Source: Methylocella sp. | Lineage (GTDB): Bacteria > Pseudomonadota > Alphaproteobacteria > Rhizobiales > Beijerinckiaceae | Length of the DNA stretch: 64,000 nucleotides | Direction of reading: 5' to 3' | Assembly: GCA_037200525.1 (NCBI GenBank) | Contig: JBBCGG010000001.1 | Location: 3,836,501 to 3,900,500 of the forward strand | Part shown: in pieces, positions 48,130-57,321 of the stretch | Numbering within the stretch: the stretch's first letter is position 1 | How the letters are laid out: each line of letters opens with the position of its first letter | The notes under the pieces: model-generated | What the model saw: the letters and a program-made list of their open reading frames with translations, nothing else | Database searches by the model: none | Told to the model about the DNA's origin: nothing | Translations under genes and position numbers: made by a program

Positions 48130-48722
48130 ATTTGAACTTCCTGTTGTGTTGGGTTGGTTTCGTTTTCGGTGATTTCGGTGACTTCAACGCCTGGGCCATT
48201 CGCACCACTTGTGCGGGTCCAGACGCCATGATTGCCTAGGCCTACGTAGACCAAGGCGATGTGATCGAGGAGCATCGGCGCCCCCTCGACAAGCATAGGG
48301 GTGCCGTCGATATCGACGGTGGCGGACGCTCCCGGTTCGAGCAGGACGCCGGGCGACGTATCGAACATGCCACCTGCAATCATTGAACAGGCGGTGCTAT
48401 CCAAGACTCTCGCGACGCCCCAGAGTTCATCGTTCCGAACGAACGAATGGACAATCGAGCCAACGCAGCGCTCGCCGAAATACCGAGATGTAAGGGCGTT
48501 GTCGGCAGGGTGTTCGATGACGACTGGCAATCCGAGGACTCGCCGGCGCATTTCATCGGAAAGCCAGATGTCGGGGTCGCGGAAGACGTATTCATTTACG
48601 GATGGCCGATAGGCAACACCGGTCCCAGAGAGTCTCAGCGCAACATAATCGCTGTTGCAGAAACGTGTCGGGGACGGACTCTCTCCTGACGCCACCGACA
48701 ACGCAGTGTCGAGTTCGTTCAT
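48126..48722 (-). CDS. DUF2213-like phage protein (probable prohead function)
   Basis: 198 residues from the ATG at 48722, whose start overlaps the previous stop (ATGA). Key stretches are YRPSVNEYVFRDPDIWLS, LGLPVVIEHPADNALTS and DHIALVYVGLGNHGVW, resembling phage DUF2213 proteins that act in head assembly or maturation. Assignment is by pattern, not search. The next gene overlaps by 4 bp. Confidence 0.6.
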   Translation of the reverse strand: MNELDTALSVASGESPSPTRFCNSDYVALRLSGTGVAYRPSVNEYVFRDPDIWLSDEMRRRVLGLPVVIEHPADNALTSRYFGERCVGSIVHSFVRNDELWGVARVLDSTACSMIAGGMFDTSPGVLLEPGASATVDIDGTPMLVEGAPMLLDHIALVYVGLGNHGVWTRTSGANGPGVEVTEITENETNPTQQEVQI

Positions 48723-48946
48723 TCCGCCCCATCCCAACTGCCATCGTGGGCGCGGACGCGAGACGGCGGAAACGGCAACACCACTGCGGATTCTTCCAAG
48801 CGTTTCTTTGCGGCCAGCTCGCTTAGGTCGGCATAAGTCAAACGCTCGACCGCTACATCAATCATCGCCTGCTCAATCCGCCGCAGACGGGTCTCATGAT
48901 TGTCAAAACGCGCGGCGATGAACACCGCGTCAGGGTCATTACTCAC
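48719..48946 (-). CDS. Small phage-type protein (75 aa)
   Basis: Starts MSNDPDAVFIAARFDNHETRL and has a helical middle (RRIEQAMIDVAVERLTYADLSELAAKK in parts). GGAGACAA precedes the ATG. It overlaps the DUF2213-like start by 4 bp. Unknown function. Confidence 0.55.
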   Translation of the reverse strand: MSNDPDAVFIAARFDNHETRLRRIEQAMIDVAVERLTYADLSELAAKKRLEESAVVLPFPPSRVRAHDGSWDGAE

Positions 48947-49550
48947 CGTTGTCTCCTTGTTTTGTTGAATGTCATTGGCTGTTTAATCCTAAAACGATCG
49001 CATAGACCGAAGCTGCCCGTAGCGGGTCATCAATAAGGTCTGCTCCGCCGCTGAAATCGAGCGCTCCACCGATGGGACTTGACCGCCCTTTGGTTTCGAC
49101 GACTCCGGTAACCTTGACTGACCCGGCCGAAATGTGAGACGCGGCCGCTAGTTTCTGTTGTGTGACATCCTCCATGTGCGGCGGGATGGCGTGCACGGCG
49201 TTGGAGTTTAGGCCACTGCGAATCGCCAAAGGCAGTAGGTCCTTGGTAGCAAAGAGACCGGGTGAACCACCGCGTGCACCGCATTCTGCGATGAGCTCAA
49301 ACAGCCGCTTGATCACGTCCTGAAACAGCCCATGCCGAATGTGGCCAACCTCGAAATCAACCAGCACCAACGGCGTGCCGTAATGCTTTGACCGGGCGAC
49401 ATAGACAGTCGCAACCAGTCCCGACTTGTCGGCGGCCATGACGGCAAAGACAAAGTCGCATTTCGTCGGCGTCGGCGCCGGAGCTTCAGCCACCAACAAG
49501 TCGGATTGGCGCACCAACGCAGGTCTGCGATCCAGATCTAATCCGACTAG

Positions 49551-50414
49551 GCAGTAGTGACGAATTACCTGAGCATGATAGCAATAGCGGCGAGCAATAC
49601 GAAGCCTCGGTAGTTTGCGAGGAGCTTGTCGTATCGGGTTGCGACGCGCCGGAACTGCTTCAGTTTATTGAAGAAACGCTCGACGAGATTGCGCTCCTTG
49701 TAGAGCGCCTTGTCGTAGGGGAGCGGCGCGCGGCGATTGGATTTTGATGGGATCACCGGCTCAGCCTCACGCATAAGAACAGCCTTGCGCAAGTGATTGG
49801 CGTCATAACCTTTATCGGCGATGATCGCATCGGCCGCAAAGCCTTCGATCAGGGCGTGCGCTTTTGTGATGTCGTTGCGCTGCCCAGGTCCGAGAAGGAG
49901 CCGAACGGGGTTGCCGAGTGCGTCTGTCGCGGCGTGGATTTTGGTGCTCAAACCACCGCGAGAGCGGCCCAGGCCTTGGGCATCCGCCCCCCTTTGGCGA
50001 TCCTTGCGCCGGCCGCGTGCTGATGGGCGCGCACGATTGTTGAGTCGATCATCAGCCATTCGAGATCGGCCTCGGCGGTGAATGCCTCAAGAAATCCGTC
50101 CAAGGCGCCGCGCTCGATCCAGCGATAGTAGCGGCGTTTCACCGCCTGATGGTCGCCGAAGCGTTCGGGCAGATCGCGCCAGCGGCCGCCCGAGCGGGCC
50201 ATCCATAACAGCGCGTCGACGAAGCGTCGATTGTCGCAGCGCGGCCCGCGCTGGCCGGCTCTTCCGCCTGGCACAAGATCACAAAGCCGCTCCCATTGAT
50301 CGTCTCGCAGCGCATCGACATCCCGAATCATCAAGGCTGATCTCCAAAAATCAGCCTTGAATCATGGAAAGATCCTCGCGAGAATCCCCCAAACGCCGAA
50401 TTCGTCACCACGGC
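49551..50414 (-). mobile_element. IS5-family (IS427-type) insertion sequence, copy 1
   Basis: 864 bp, flanked by duplicated CTAG (49547-49550 and 50415-50418). The inverted ends share GTGACGAATT and GGC-GT just inside CTAG. It is the same length as copy 2 at 55921-56784, with an apparently matching sequence in opposite orientation; the encoded proteins are the same. It interrupts the terminase gene. Confidence 0.92.
49565..50334 (-). CDS. IS427-type transposase (two overlapping frames)
   Basis: OrfA (49948-50334) starts MMIRDVDALRDDQWERL and holds the DUF4096-like helical domain and the first Asp (LEWLMIDSTIVRAHQH). At AAAGGGGGG the reading must slip -1 to join the OrfB frame (ADAQGLGRSRGGLSTKIHAATDALG). 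That frame holds the second Asp (IIADKGYDANHL) and Glu region (LVERFFNKLKQFRR), ending at 49565. Programmed -1 frameshifting at such a slippery run is usual in the IS427 group, so this copy may be active. Confidence 0.9.
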
Positions 50415-51777
50415 CTAGGACACCGGCGACGACGTTTGCGATGTCATCCTTGCCGCCGGAGGTGTGGTCCACGGTGTCCCGACCGGACCGAGCTGTCCGG
50501 CGCTCCAAGCCCACCAGCTGGGCTGACAAGCGTTGATGCTCCAAGAGCTCGACTCGCTTGGCGTTGAGCAATGGCAGCAAGTCAAGATATAAATCCGACT
50601 TCGGCCTGGCGCTCTGTTCGAAAGCGATGCCGTGCTCAGCAAACCTGGCTTTGGGCCAAGCGCCGGCATATCGATCGCCAACGACGCGGGTTATCCCGTA
50701 GCGCCGCAAAAGCTCGACGCATTGCTCAACGGCTTGCTCAGGATCAAATGGCGCCCGGATTTCCATCAGGCTGTCCAAGACGCAGATAGCGACGCCGATG
50801 GCATTGGTCTCTAGATGGCCAACAGCCAAAGTCATCGAATCTCCGACACCGCCCGATGGATCGACGAATGCCGCATATGTGACACCAGGCGTGAAGGGCA
50901 GCTCACGCCTGCCGCCGATAGTCACGGCGTTAACGATTTCTAGACTAACGAAATCCGCCAAATCATCCCGGAACTCAGCACCGTATTCCGCGCGGGCGGC
51001 TTCCGGGTCGGATTCATAGGCCTCCGCAATGATCGCTGGATCTATGCGGGGGTTCATCGTCGACGTATCGGCTTTCCAGACCAACACACGGGCGTCGTCC
51101 TTGCCGTGGTGGCGGCGATAGGCGTTGTATAGCTCGCCCTTCTTCGCGTATGGCGACGAGGCCAAGAGCAACATGGAGCCGGGCAGCGACGCCATGCCGG
51201 GGCGGAGAGCGCGCAGGATTTCGGTATCGGGATTCGCACTCGACTCTTCTAGGCGCCAGAAGGCGATTTCGTCGGCTAGAACGGCCGCAAAGCTGTATCC
51301 CCTCGTCGTGCGGAATGACGCAGTCGAGATCTCGATCACCACGCGATTCGACAACGTGATTGCTTCGTTGGTTTCATCCTCAACCAGCGTCGCCAGCAGC
51401 GGGACAGCTTTGAGCAGCCCTGACACGTACCGAAATATGCTACGCGCCTGCTGTCTGTTAGCGGCGAGTACGGCGACCGTGGCCATTTCGCCCGGCGCCA
51501 AATGCGGAGTATAATCCCGACAGGCCAGATAGACGGCGATCAGCGCCAGGACCCGCGATTTGCCCCCGCGACGCCCCACGATGAGCGCGGCCTCAGAGGA
51601 TGGGGACGTCGGAGCCACGGAGCGGCCCGTACAGGCCCGATAAGCCTCTAGCTGGGCCCTCGGATAGCGGCAAGCCAAACAAAGCCGCCAGGAAGGCTTT
51701 CCAGCCATCCCAGCTGTCCCCCTTGAAATGCGGAGCGAACAGCGCCGGGTCGTTGAGCTCGTCAATGATGGTCCTGC

Positions 51778-52224
51778 TCACTTGTCGCCCTCGTTGTTAT
51801 CGGCTTCAGCCTGCATTCGCCTGTAGTCGAGGATGGTCATGGGCTTGACCTCACGGGCAACGCGCTGCAGGCCCAGGCGGCCGAACAGTCGGGTGAGGAC
51901 GTTGCAGAGGACGGCATACCTATCCGCCTCGAAAGGCCTGCCGGCGACCGCCGCAGCCTCGATGGCTTCGCAGTAGAGGCTGATCATTCCCGCCCTCTTG
52001 GCTAACTGACGTTGCCCCTCAGAGAGGCCATCAGGGCCGCCCAAATCTGCGATGATTTCGGCGACGACTGAGCGGAACCGGCGCGCCTCTTTTGAACGTC
52101 CGTCGACCGCTTCCAGAACCCCGATGTAACCGGCTGGTATCTGCACTCCTTCGGCCCGCAAACTGGCGTTATGTGCCTGCGAACCGCCATCGATTGGCGG
52201 GGTAAAATCGTCATCCTCTTCCAT
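51778..52224 (-). CDS. Probable phage terminase small subunit-like protein
   Basis: 148 residues, lying just before the large terminase and overlapping its GTG start by 4 bp. Helical, with RFRSVVAEIIADLGGPDGLSEGQRQLAKRAG and ADRYAVLCNVLTRLFGRLGLQRVAREV visible in parts, a pattern I have seen in proteins upstream of terL in alphaproteobacterial prophages. The role is inferred from position. Confidence 0.6.
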   Translation of the reverse strand: MEEDDDFTPPIDGGSQAHNASLRAEGVQIPAGYIGVLEAVDGRSKEARRFRSVVAEIIADLGGPDGLSEGQRQLAKRAGMISLYCEAIEAAAVAGRPFEADRYAVLCNVLTRLFGRLGLQRVAREVKPMTILDYRRMQAEADNNEGDK

Positions 52225-52358
52225 CTTTTCAGGTTCTTTCGGATATGGTTCGGCAGCCCAGTCGGGGCGCTAAGTTCAGCCATGCACTAGGGTTGGCGCT
52301 AGGGTACGATGAGGCCGCCACTCGTGAATACGAATGAAATCAATATGTTATAAGCATA

Positions 52359-52384
52359 GATGCGCGGAATCATCTCCGCGCATC
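52359..52384. repeat. Hairpin between the small-terminase-like gene and the phage gene upstream
   Basis: A perfect 10-bp stem GATGCGCGGA / TCCGCGCATC with a 6-nt loop ATCATC, in the 273-bp non-coding stretch 52225-52497. No T-run follows on either strand. It may mark a promoter or an operator for the packaging genes. Confidence 0.45.
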
Positions 52385-52497
52385 CAGGACCAGGCTGTAC
52401 CCAGGCGTTACCCCACAGCGGCATTTGGGCTGCAACCAAAATGGCGATGCCCTGATTGGACATCAGATGCGCAGCGGCCTTCGGTTGGTCAGGAAAA

Positions 52498-52858
52498 TCA
52501 GCGGGATGGCGGGACGTTCAACGCCTCGTCCAGAAGGCCGATTGCCCGTTCAGCAAATCCATGCGGGGCGTCAACGGATGAGCACAAAGTCAGCAGAGTG
52601 CGGCGCACATCGACCGACGTCCCCAGTCCGACTGGGTATGGCTCAGTGACAAAGCGCGAGAACGGCATTGGACCCTGGCGCGTACCGCCGGGGGAATACC
52701 CTCTCTTGCTCCCAAACGCGGGATGACAAAGCCTCAATGACGAATGCGGGAATGTTCCGCAGACCGTTGTGGATCCGGTCGACGGTTTCGTGGAGACATC
52801 GCGTAATCTCTTGTCGGGTCTGTGCCTTGGCGACGGGGCTGTCTATGTCGATACTCAT
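52498..52858 (-). pseudogene. Small phage protein, frameshifted
   Basis: The ATG at 52858 (MSIDIDSPVAKAQTRQEITR) opens a frame through VIEALSSRVWEQERVF. At the five-G run 52690-52694 the natural text moves to the next frame (PGGTRQGPMPFSRFVTEPYP, then DVRRTLLTLCSSVDAPHGF), ending at 52498. Deleting one base gives 119 residues. Before the IS at 52873 arrived, its start overlapped the stop of the SSB-like gene (ATGA). Function unknown. Confidence 0.6.
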
Positions 52859-52872
52859 TGGGCAGCCTCTAG

Positions 52873-53704
52873 GCTCAGGACTCATTGATTGAGATAGAAG
52901 AGGACGGCGGCTGCGATGCAGATGGCGGAGAAGAAGGTGTGGGCGCATCGATCATAGCGGGTTGCGATGCGCCGCCAGTCCTTGAGCTTGGCGAACATGT
53001 TCTCGATTTTGTGACGCTGGCGGTAGAGCGTCTTGTCATAGGCAATGGGAAGCTTGCGGCTTCTGGTTGGCGGGATGCAGGGCTCGACGCCCCTGGCCTT
53101 CAGCGCGGCGCGGAACCAGTTGCTGTCGTAGCCCCTGTCGGCGATCAACATTGAAGCAGGCGGTAAAGCCTTGAGCATCAGCCGCGCGCCCTTGTGGTCG
53201 CTCATCTGGCCCTCCGAGAGCAACATGACGAGGGGCTTGCCGGCGCCGTCGCAAACGACGTGGAGCTTCGAGTTCAGTCCGCCTTTCGTGCGCCCCGATA
53301 CGGCGGGGAAGAGCCCCTTTTTGAGCAGGCTCGCCGCTGTGCGATGCGCCTTCAGATGCGTGGCGTCGATCATGATGCGCTCGGGCTTTGGACCTTCGCC
53401 AGCGAGCGCGGCGAATATGCGGTCGAAGACGCCGAGCCGGCTCCAGCGGATGAAGCGATTGTAAAGCGTCTTGTGCGGCCCGTAATCCTTGGGCGCATCT
53501 TTCCATTGCAGGCCGTTGCGGATCACATAGACGATTCCGCTGACCACCCGACGGTCGTCAACCCGCGGAACGCCATGCGACAGAGGAAAATGCGGCGCAA
53601 GCCGCGCCATCTGCCGCTCGCCCAACAAAAACAAATCACTCATCCCAGCCTCCCCATGCGGAGACCAGGAATCACATCTCAGGCAAATTTAATAGGTCCT
53701 GAGC
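52873..53704 (-). mobile_element. IS5-family insertion sequence, third element
   Basis: 832 bp with ends GCTCAGGAC in inverted form and duplicated CTAG at 52869-52872 and 53705-53708. It differs from the two 864-bp copies. It is inserted five codons before the stop of the SSB-like gene. Confidence 0.9.
52882..53643 (-). CDS. IS5-family transposase
   Basis: A single 253-residue frame with a complete DDE domain: first Asp in RIMIDATHLKAHRT, second in MLIADRGYDSNWF, Glu in YRQRHKIENMFAKLKDWRRI. The DUF4096-like N-terminal domain (VSGIVYVIRNGLQWKDAP) is present. Intact and possibly active. Confidence 0.93.
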   Translation of the reverse strand: MSDLFLLGERQMARLAPHFPLSHGVPRVDDRRVVSGIVYVIRNGLQWKDAPKDYGPHKTLYNRFIRWSRLGVFDRIFAALAGEGPKPERIMIDATHLKAHRTAASLLKKGLFPAVSGRTKGGLNSKLHVVCDGAGKPLVMLLSEGQMSDHKGARLMLKALPPASMLIADRGYDSNWFRAALKARGVEPCIPPTRSRKLPIAYDKTLYRQRHKIENMFAKLKDWRRIATRYDRCAHTFFSAICIAAAVLFYLNQ

Positions 53705-54017
53705 CTAGCCGAATACGAGAAACGGGCTTGTCGAGGGTCGTTATCCTGTTCGCGTAAATGTCGACAGCGGGAAGCCACTCGCCGTTATTTTCCCAGCAAC
53801 GTACCTTGACGTCGCCGACAACGCTGATGACGTCGCCCGCAGTGCAGCTTTGCAGTATCTCGAACGCCATCGACTTGAACGCCTTAACCGTCACTGGGAT
53901 GCCAACCAGGGCGTATCCGCCGCCTTCGACGATTGTCGCCTCAATGAAGGGAGCCTTGTTCGATGCCAGCTTTGGTTCCGGCGTTTTCGCTAGGTAGCCC
54001 GTTACAATCACGTGCAT
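53679..54017 (-). CDS. Single-stranded DNA-binding-like protein with an IS-derived C-terminus
   Basis: 112 residues of OB-fold type: MHVIVTGYLAKTPEPKLASN at the start, VTVKAFKSMAFEILQSC and the typical GDVISVVGDVKVRCWENNGE segment. An IS5 element is inserted after RIRL; the present C-terminus (GSGPIKFA) comes from the IS end, replacing an original EAAQ-stop. The OB fold itself is whole, so the protein may still work. A role in the island's DNA replication fits the neighbouring helicase and primase. Confidence 0.75.
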   Translation of the reverse strand: MHVIVTGYLAKTPEPKLASNKAPFIEATIVEGGGYALVGIPVTVKAFKSMAFEILQSCTAGDVISVVGDVKVRCWENNGEWLPAVDIYANRITTLDKPVSRIRLGSGPIKFA

Positions 54018-54060
54018 GGGGGTGTCTTTCTTCGATGTTGATTGGTGCGTTCACCTCGCC

Positions 54061-54177
54061 GGGACAGCGGGACAGCGGGACACTCCTAAAGGAGTGTGTC
54101 CCGTCCCGTCCCGCTATGTACCCAGCTTATAGGACGGGACATTTGGGACATTGTCCCGGTATGTCCCGTCCCGTCCC
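54061..54177. repeat. Cluster of twelve GGGAC/GTCCC motifs (candidate origin or binding array)
   Basis: GGGAC occurs at 54061, 54069, 54077, 54136 and 54145. GTCCC occurs at 54098, 54103, 54108, 54153, 54163, 54168 and 54173. Spacing is 8 bp in the first triplet and 5 bp in the GTCCC triplets. GGGACACTCC and GGAGTGT...CCC also form a hairpin around TAAA. It fills the 168-bp gap between the RepA-like helicase and SSB-like genes. Confidence 0.75.
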
Positions 54178-54185
54178 GCTTGACC

Positions 54186-55286
54186 TTAGCTATTCAGCCA
54201 TATGAAGCGCTGTCCTTCCGCCTGACGCGCCACCAAGATTTTCCTCTTGAGCATGTCCTCGATGGAGCGGTTGAAGCTTTTTCGTTGGCGTTCTTTGAGC
54301 TTCTCTGGGTCATCGGGACCGGCTTGTTCGGCAATGCGGGCATAGAGCCGCTTACGGATTTCCTCATCGTTCACGGCGCGAACCGTTGGGCCATCATTGA
54401 ATGGCCGGATATCCTTGCCTGCCTCATCAAGCGCAATGTACGTCACATCCATGAGCAGCCGTTGCGCTGGCGAGATCGCTTTAGACGTGTCCCTGACCTT
54501 TGCGGTCTCCGTGTCGTCAAGCCTATCGACGACCAGGGTTGAAATGTCGTCGCCGTCTGAATCGCGACCGATGACGATCCGCGATAGCTTCGCCTCAAGG
54601 CGTATGTTTGTGTCCTCATCCTTCAACTTTTGCAGCGTCAGAGTCGTCCACAACTCCTTTTCCGCGCGCTCACACAGCAGCTGAGCGTCGATGCCGCCGA
54701 TTAAGCTGGAATGCCCCCGCATGCGTTGGTCGTCCGCCAATCCAACGTGATGCGTGATAAGCACCAGCGCCTTGAAGTAATTGGCAAGCGCGGTTGCATT
54801 GCTGAGGAGTTGGACCATCCCTGATCCGTTCTCTTCGCCGCCTCCAAGAGATTGGGCAAGCGTATCGATGGTGATCAGGCCCGGACTGACACCTGCGGAT
54901 TCGATGTCGGCAACGAGCCTTTCAAGGTCTCCTTTTTCGCCGCCGAGGTTCGGCGCTGCAGCAATCATGCTGAACGGGATAGCCGTCGGCAGAATGCCAG
55001 GGTTCGCCTTTTTGAAACCAGCGATGCGCTTTCGAAGTCCTGCAGCACCTTCAGCCGCAATATAAACGACTGGAGCCTGTTCGACACGACGTCCGGCCCA
55101 ATCTCTGCCAAGCGCTATGGACATTGCCAGATCGAGCGCGACGAAGCTTTTGAACGACTGCGACTTGCCATAAATAACTGCAACGCCTTGTCGAGGAATA
55201 AGCTTCTTCACGAACCACTCTTCGCTGATATCAAACCGGATCGCGTCAAAAGGCTCTAATATGAATTTCAATCGGGATGGCGACAT
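54186..55286 (-). CDS. RepA-like hexameric helicase/ATPase
   Basis: A RecA-fold ATPase of the type found beside phage and plasmid primases. Walker A is YGKSQSFKS, Walker B region reads LITIDTLAQSLGGG, and VLITHHVG is the sensor-like segment. The C-terminus has a winged-helix-like part (QRKSFNRSIEDMLKRKILV). I use the ATG at 55286 (MSPSRLKFILEPF), but the frame is open to 55415. Another ATG at 55387, in a different frame and overlapping the primase stop, begins MNVPPDFCTDPFPDQ and looks like the usual N-terminus, hinting at one more indel. Confidence 0.75.
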   Translation of the reverse strand: MSPSRLKFILEPFDAIRFDISEEWFVKKLIPRQGVAVIYGKSQSFKSFVALDLAMSIALGRDWAGRRVEQAPVVYIAAEGAAGLRKRIAGFKKANPGILPTAIPFSMIAAAPNLGGEKGDLERLVADIESAGVSPGLITIDTLAQSLGGGEENGSGMVQLLSNATALANYFKALVLITHHVGLADDQRMRGHSSLIGGIDAQLLCERAEKELWTTLTLQKLKDEDTNIRLEAKLSRIVIGRDSDGDDISTLVVDRLDDTETAKVRDTSKAISPAQRLLMDVTYIALDEAGKDIRPFNDGPTVRAVNDEEIRKRLYARIAEQAGPDDPEKLKERQRKSFNRSIEDMLKRKILVARQAEGQRFIWLNS

Positions 55287-55920
55287 GGGCGCGCCCGGCG
55301 CGATGCGACCACTGTCGAACCGATAAACGAGTCCCCTGCCGTCTGGTCCGGGAACGGGTCGGTGCAGAAATCGGGCGGGACATTCATGCGCGAACTCCCA
55401 TCCGAATCTGATCATTCATATCGTTCCCGACTTCAGGCCAAATGATATGGACGTCTCGCCCAGCGGCCTGCCAACGGACAGCACATTCAGCGATGGCTTT
55501 TTCGCTGGTCCGGCGCTCGTCGAATTCGCCGAATACATGCAAGCCCGAGAGGCTTGGTATCACCGGAAATGTCGCTATAGCTCCAGCACTGCCGACGGCC
55601 CACACTGGAAGGTAACCCAGCTGACGCCCGCTTAGGGCAGTTTCCAGGCCTTCCGCGATGCAAAGACCCATCGTGACATCGGCGTCGCTATCAATTTTGA
55701 TTGCGCAGCCTTTTGCGGGGCCGAGCATGAGCCGGTCGAGCTTTCTGCCTGTGGGATCGAGGCGCGTGCGCTGGATTGCGCGGGGCTCGTTGGTTAGAAC
55801 GTCCCGCATCAATGCGATCATCGCTGGAGCACGCTCGTTTCCGAACGGGCATCTCGGGTGAAATCGCAGCACGTTCGACCAATTCTTATCGCCGTCGAGG
55901 ATCAATCCTCGCGATGCTAG

Positions 55921-56784
55921 GCCGTTGTGACGAATTCGGCGTTTGGGGGATTCTCGCGAGGATCTTTCCATGATTCAAGGCTGATTTTTGGAGATCAGCC
56001 TTGATGATTCGGGATGTCGATGCGCTGCGAGACGATCAATGGGAGCGGCTTTGTGATCTTGTGCCAGGCGGAAGAGCCGGCCAGCGCGGGCCGCGCTGCG
56101 ACAATCGACGCTTCGTCGACGCGCTGTTATGGATGGCCCGCTCGGGCGGCCGCTGGCGCGATCTGCCCGAACGCTTCGGCGACCATCAGGCGGTGAAACG
56201 CCGCTACTATCGCTGGATCGAGCGCGGCGCCTTGGACGGATTTCTTGAGGCATTCACCGCCGAGGCCGATCTCGAATGGCTGATGATCGACTCAACAATC
56301 GTGCGCGCCCATCAGCACGCGGCCGGCGCAAGGATCGCCAAAGGGGGGCGGATGCCCAAGGCCTGGGCCGCTCTCGCGGTGGTTTGAGCACCAAAATCCA
56401 CGCCGCGACAGACGCACTCGGCAACCCCGTTCGGCTCCTTCTCGGACCTGGGCAGCGCAACGACATCACAAAAGCGCACGCCCTGATCGAAGGCTTTGCG
56501 GCCGATGCGATCATCGCCGATAAAGGTTATGACGCCAATCACTTGCGCAAGGCTGTTCTTATGCGTGAGGCTGAGCCGGTGATCCCATCAAAATCCAATC
56601 GCCGCGCGCCGCTCCCCTACGACAAGGCGCTCTACAAGGAGCGCAATCTCGTCGAGCGTTTCTTCAATAAACTGAAGCAGTTCCGGCGCGTCGCAACCCG
56701 ATACGACAAGCTCCTCGCAAACTACCGAGGCTTCGTATTGCTCGCCGCTATTGCTATCATGCTCAGGTAATTCGTCACTACTGC
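55921..56784 (+). mobile_element. IS5-family (IS427-type) insertion sequence, copy 2
   Basis: 864 bp flanked by CTAG duplications (55917-55920 and 56785-56788). It encodes the same transposase proteins as copy 1 but lies in inverse orientation. A one-base difference is seen at the left end (GGCCGTT here, GGCCGTG in copy 1). It interrupts the primase gene. Confidence 0.92.
56001..56770 (+). CDS. IS427-type transposase (two overlapping frames), copy 2
   Basis: OrfA is 56001-56387 and OrfB 56276-56770, joined through the AAAGGGGGG slippery run at about 56340-56348 by a -1 shift. The protein text is the same as that of copy 1, including catalytic IDSTIVRA, ADKGYDAN and the ERFFNKLKQ region. Confidence 0.9.
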
Positions 56785-57321
56785 CTAGATACGTCTCGGC
56801 GAGAGATCCATAAATATCGACGGATTCGCGCCAAATGACCCGAGCACGCTCAACATTTTCGTTTGCTGCTTCAGTCGGCTGGGCCAATAGGGATCCGGGT
56901 AAGGATTTGTCCCGGCGCCGGGACAAACCGAATGCAGGAAGCCCCATCTTCGCGCGGAAATAGTCGAGACAGATAATGTCGTCGTCACCGCAAAACGAAT
57001 TCAGCAGAAATCCGTTCGGCGATGTTGAGCTCAGCGTAATCGATAGCGAGCGGTCTCTCTTGCTGTGACCCGGACCTGGAATCAGAATACCGTTTCCGCT
57101 TATGTCGCCGCCGAACACTGATTGTATTGATTGAAGGGTAAGCGCGCTCATCGGGCACGCCCCGAGAGCAAAATAATCGGTTGCAAAAGGGCGCCGAAAA
57201 TCATAAATTCAGGAGTGTTCGAGACGCCTCGCAAGAGCGAACCGAACAGAGGATGCCGCCGCGCAAACGGCGTATCCTGAGTGGGGTTAATCAACTTGTT
57301 GACTCCATCAATGATGGCATC

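Larger units (their letters stand above)
48972..51781 (-). pseudogene. Phage terminase large subunit, broken by an IS and a frameshift
   Basis: DNA-packaging motor ATPase/nuclease. The true N-terminus is in the frame starting with GTG at 51781 (SRTIIDELNDPALFAPHFKG), which leaves frame at 51657-51659. Removing one base joins ALFGLPLSE to AQLEAYRACTGR and then ALIVGRRGGKSRVLAL (Walker A region). Walker B is near YSFAAVLADEIAFW, and the nuclease-type motifs include FVDPSGGVGDS. At GGKDDIANVVAGVL an 864-bp IS is inserted; after it VGLDLDRRPALVRQSDLLV continues in frame to 48972. The repaired gene has 647 codons. Its start overlaps the stop of the small-terminase-like gene. Confidence 0.88.
55384..57151 (-). 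pseudogene. Phage Toprim primase, broken by an IS
   Basis: The N-terminal part (57151 down to 56785) reads MSALTLQSIQSVFGGDISGN and ends YGSLAETYL. After the 864-bp IS the sequence resumes ASRGLILDGDKNWSNVLRFH, then the Toprim core (LCIAEGLETALSG, HVFGEFDERRTSEKA). Removing the IS and one CTAG gives an open frame of exactly 300 codons. These proteins make primers for phage or satellite DNA synthesis. The next gene downstream is the RepA-like helicase. Confidence 0.85.

Noticed and set aside
50362-50414. Terminase C-terminus ending GRGDEFGVWGILARIFP
   Set aside because: These residues are read from the inserted IS end, not from the native terminase gene.
52334-52726. Plus-strand 130-codon open frame
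   Set aside because: It runs opposite the phage operon, has no ribosome site or family features, and overlaps a hairpin and the frameshifted minus-strand gene.
55921-55971. N-terminus MERSSRESPKRRIRHNG of the primase C-terminal part
   Set aside because: This is IS sequence read through into the primase gene; the native protein starts at 57151.
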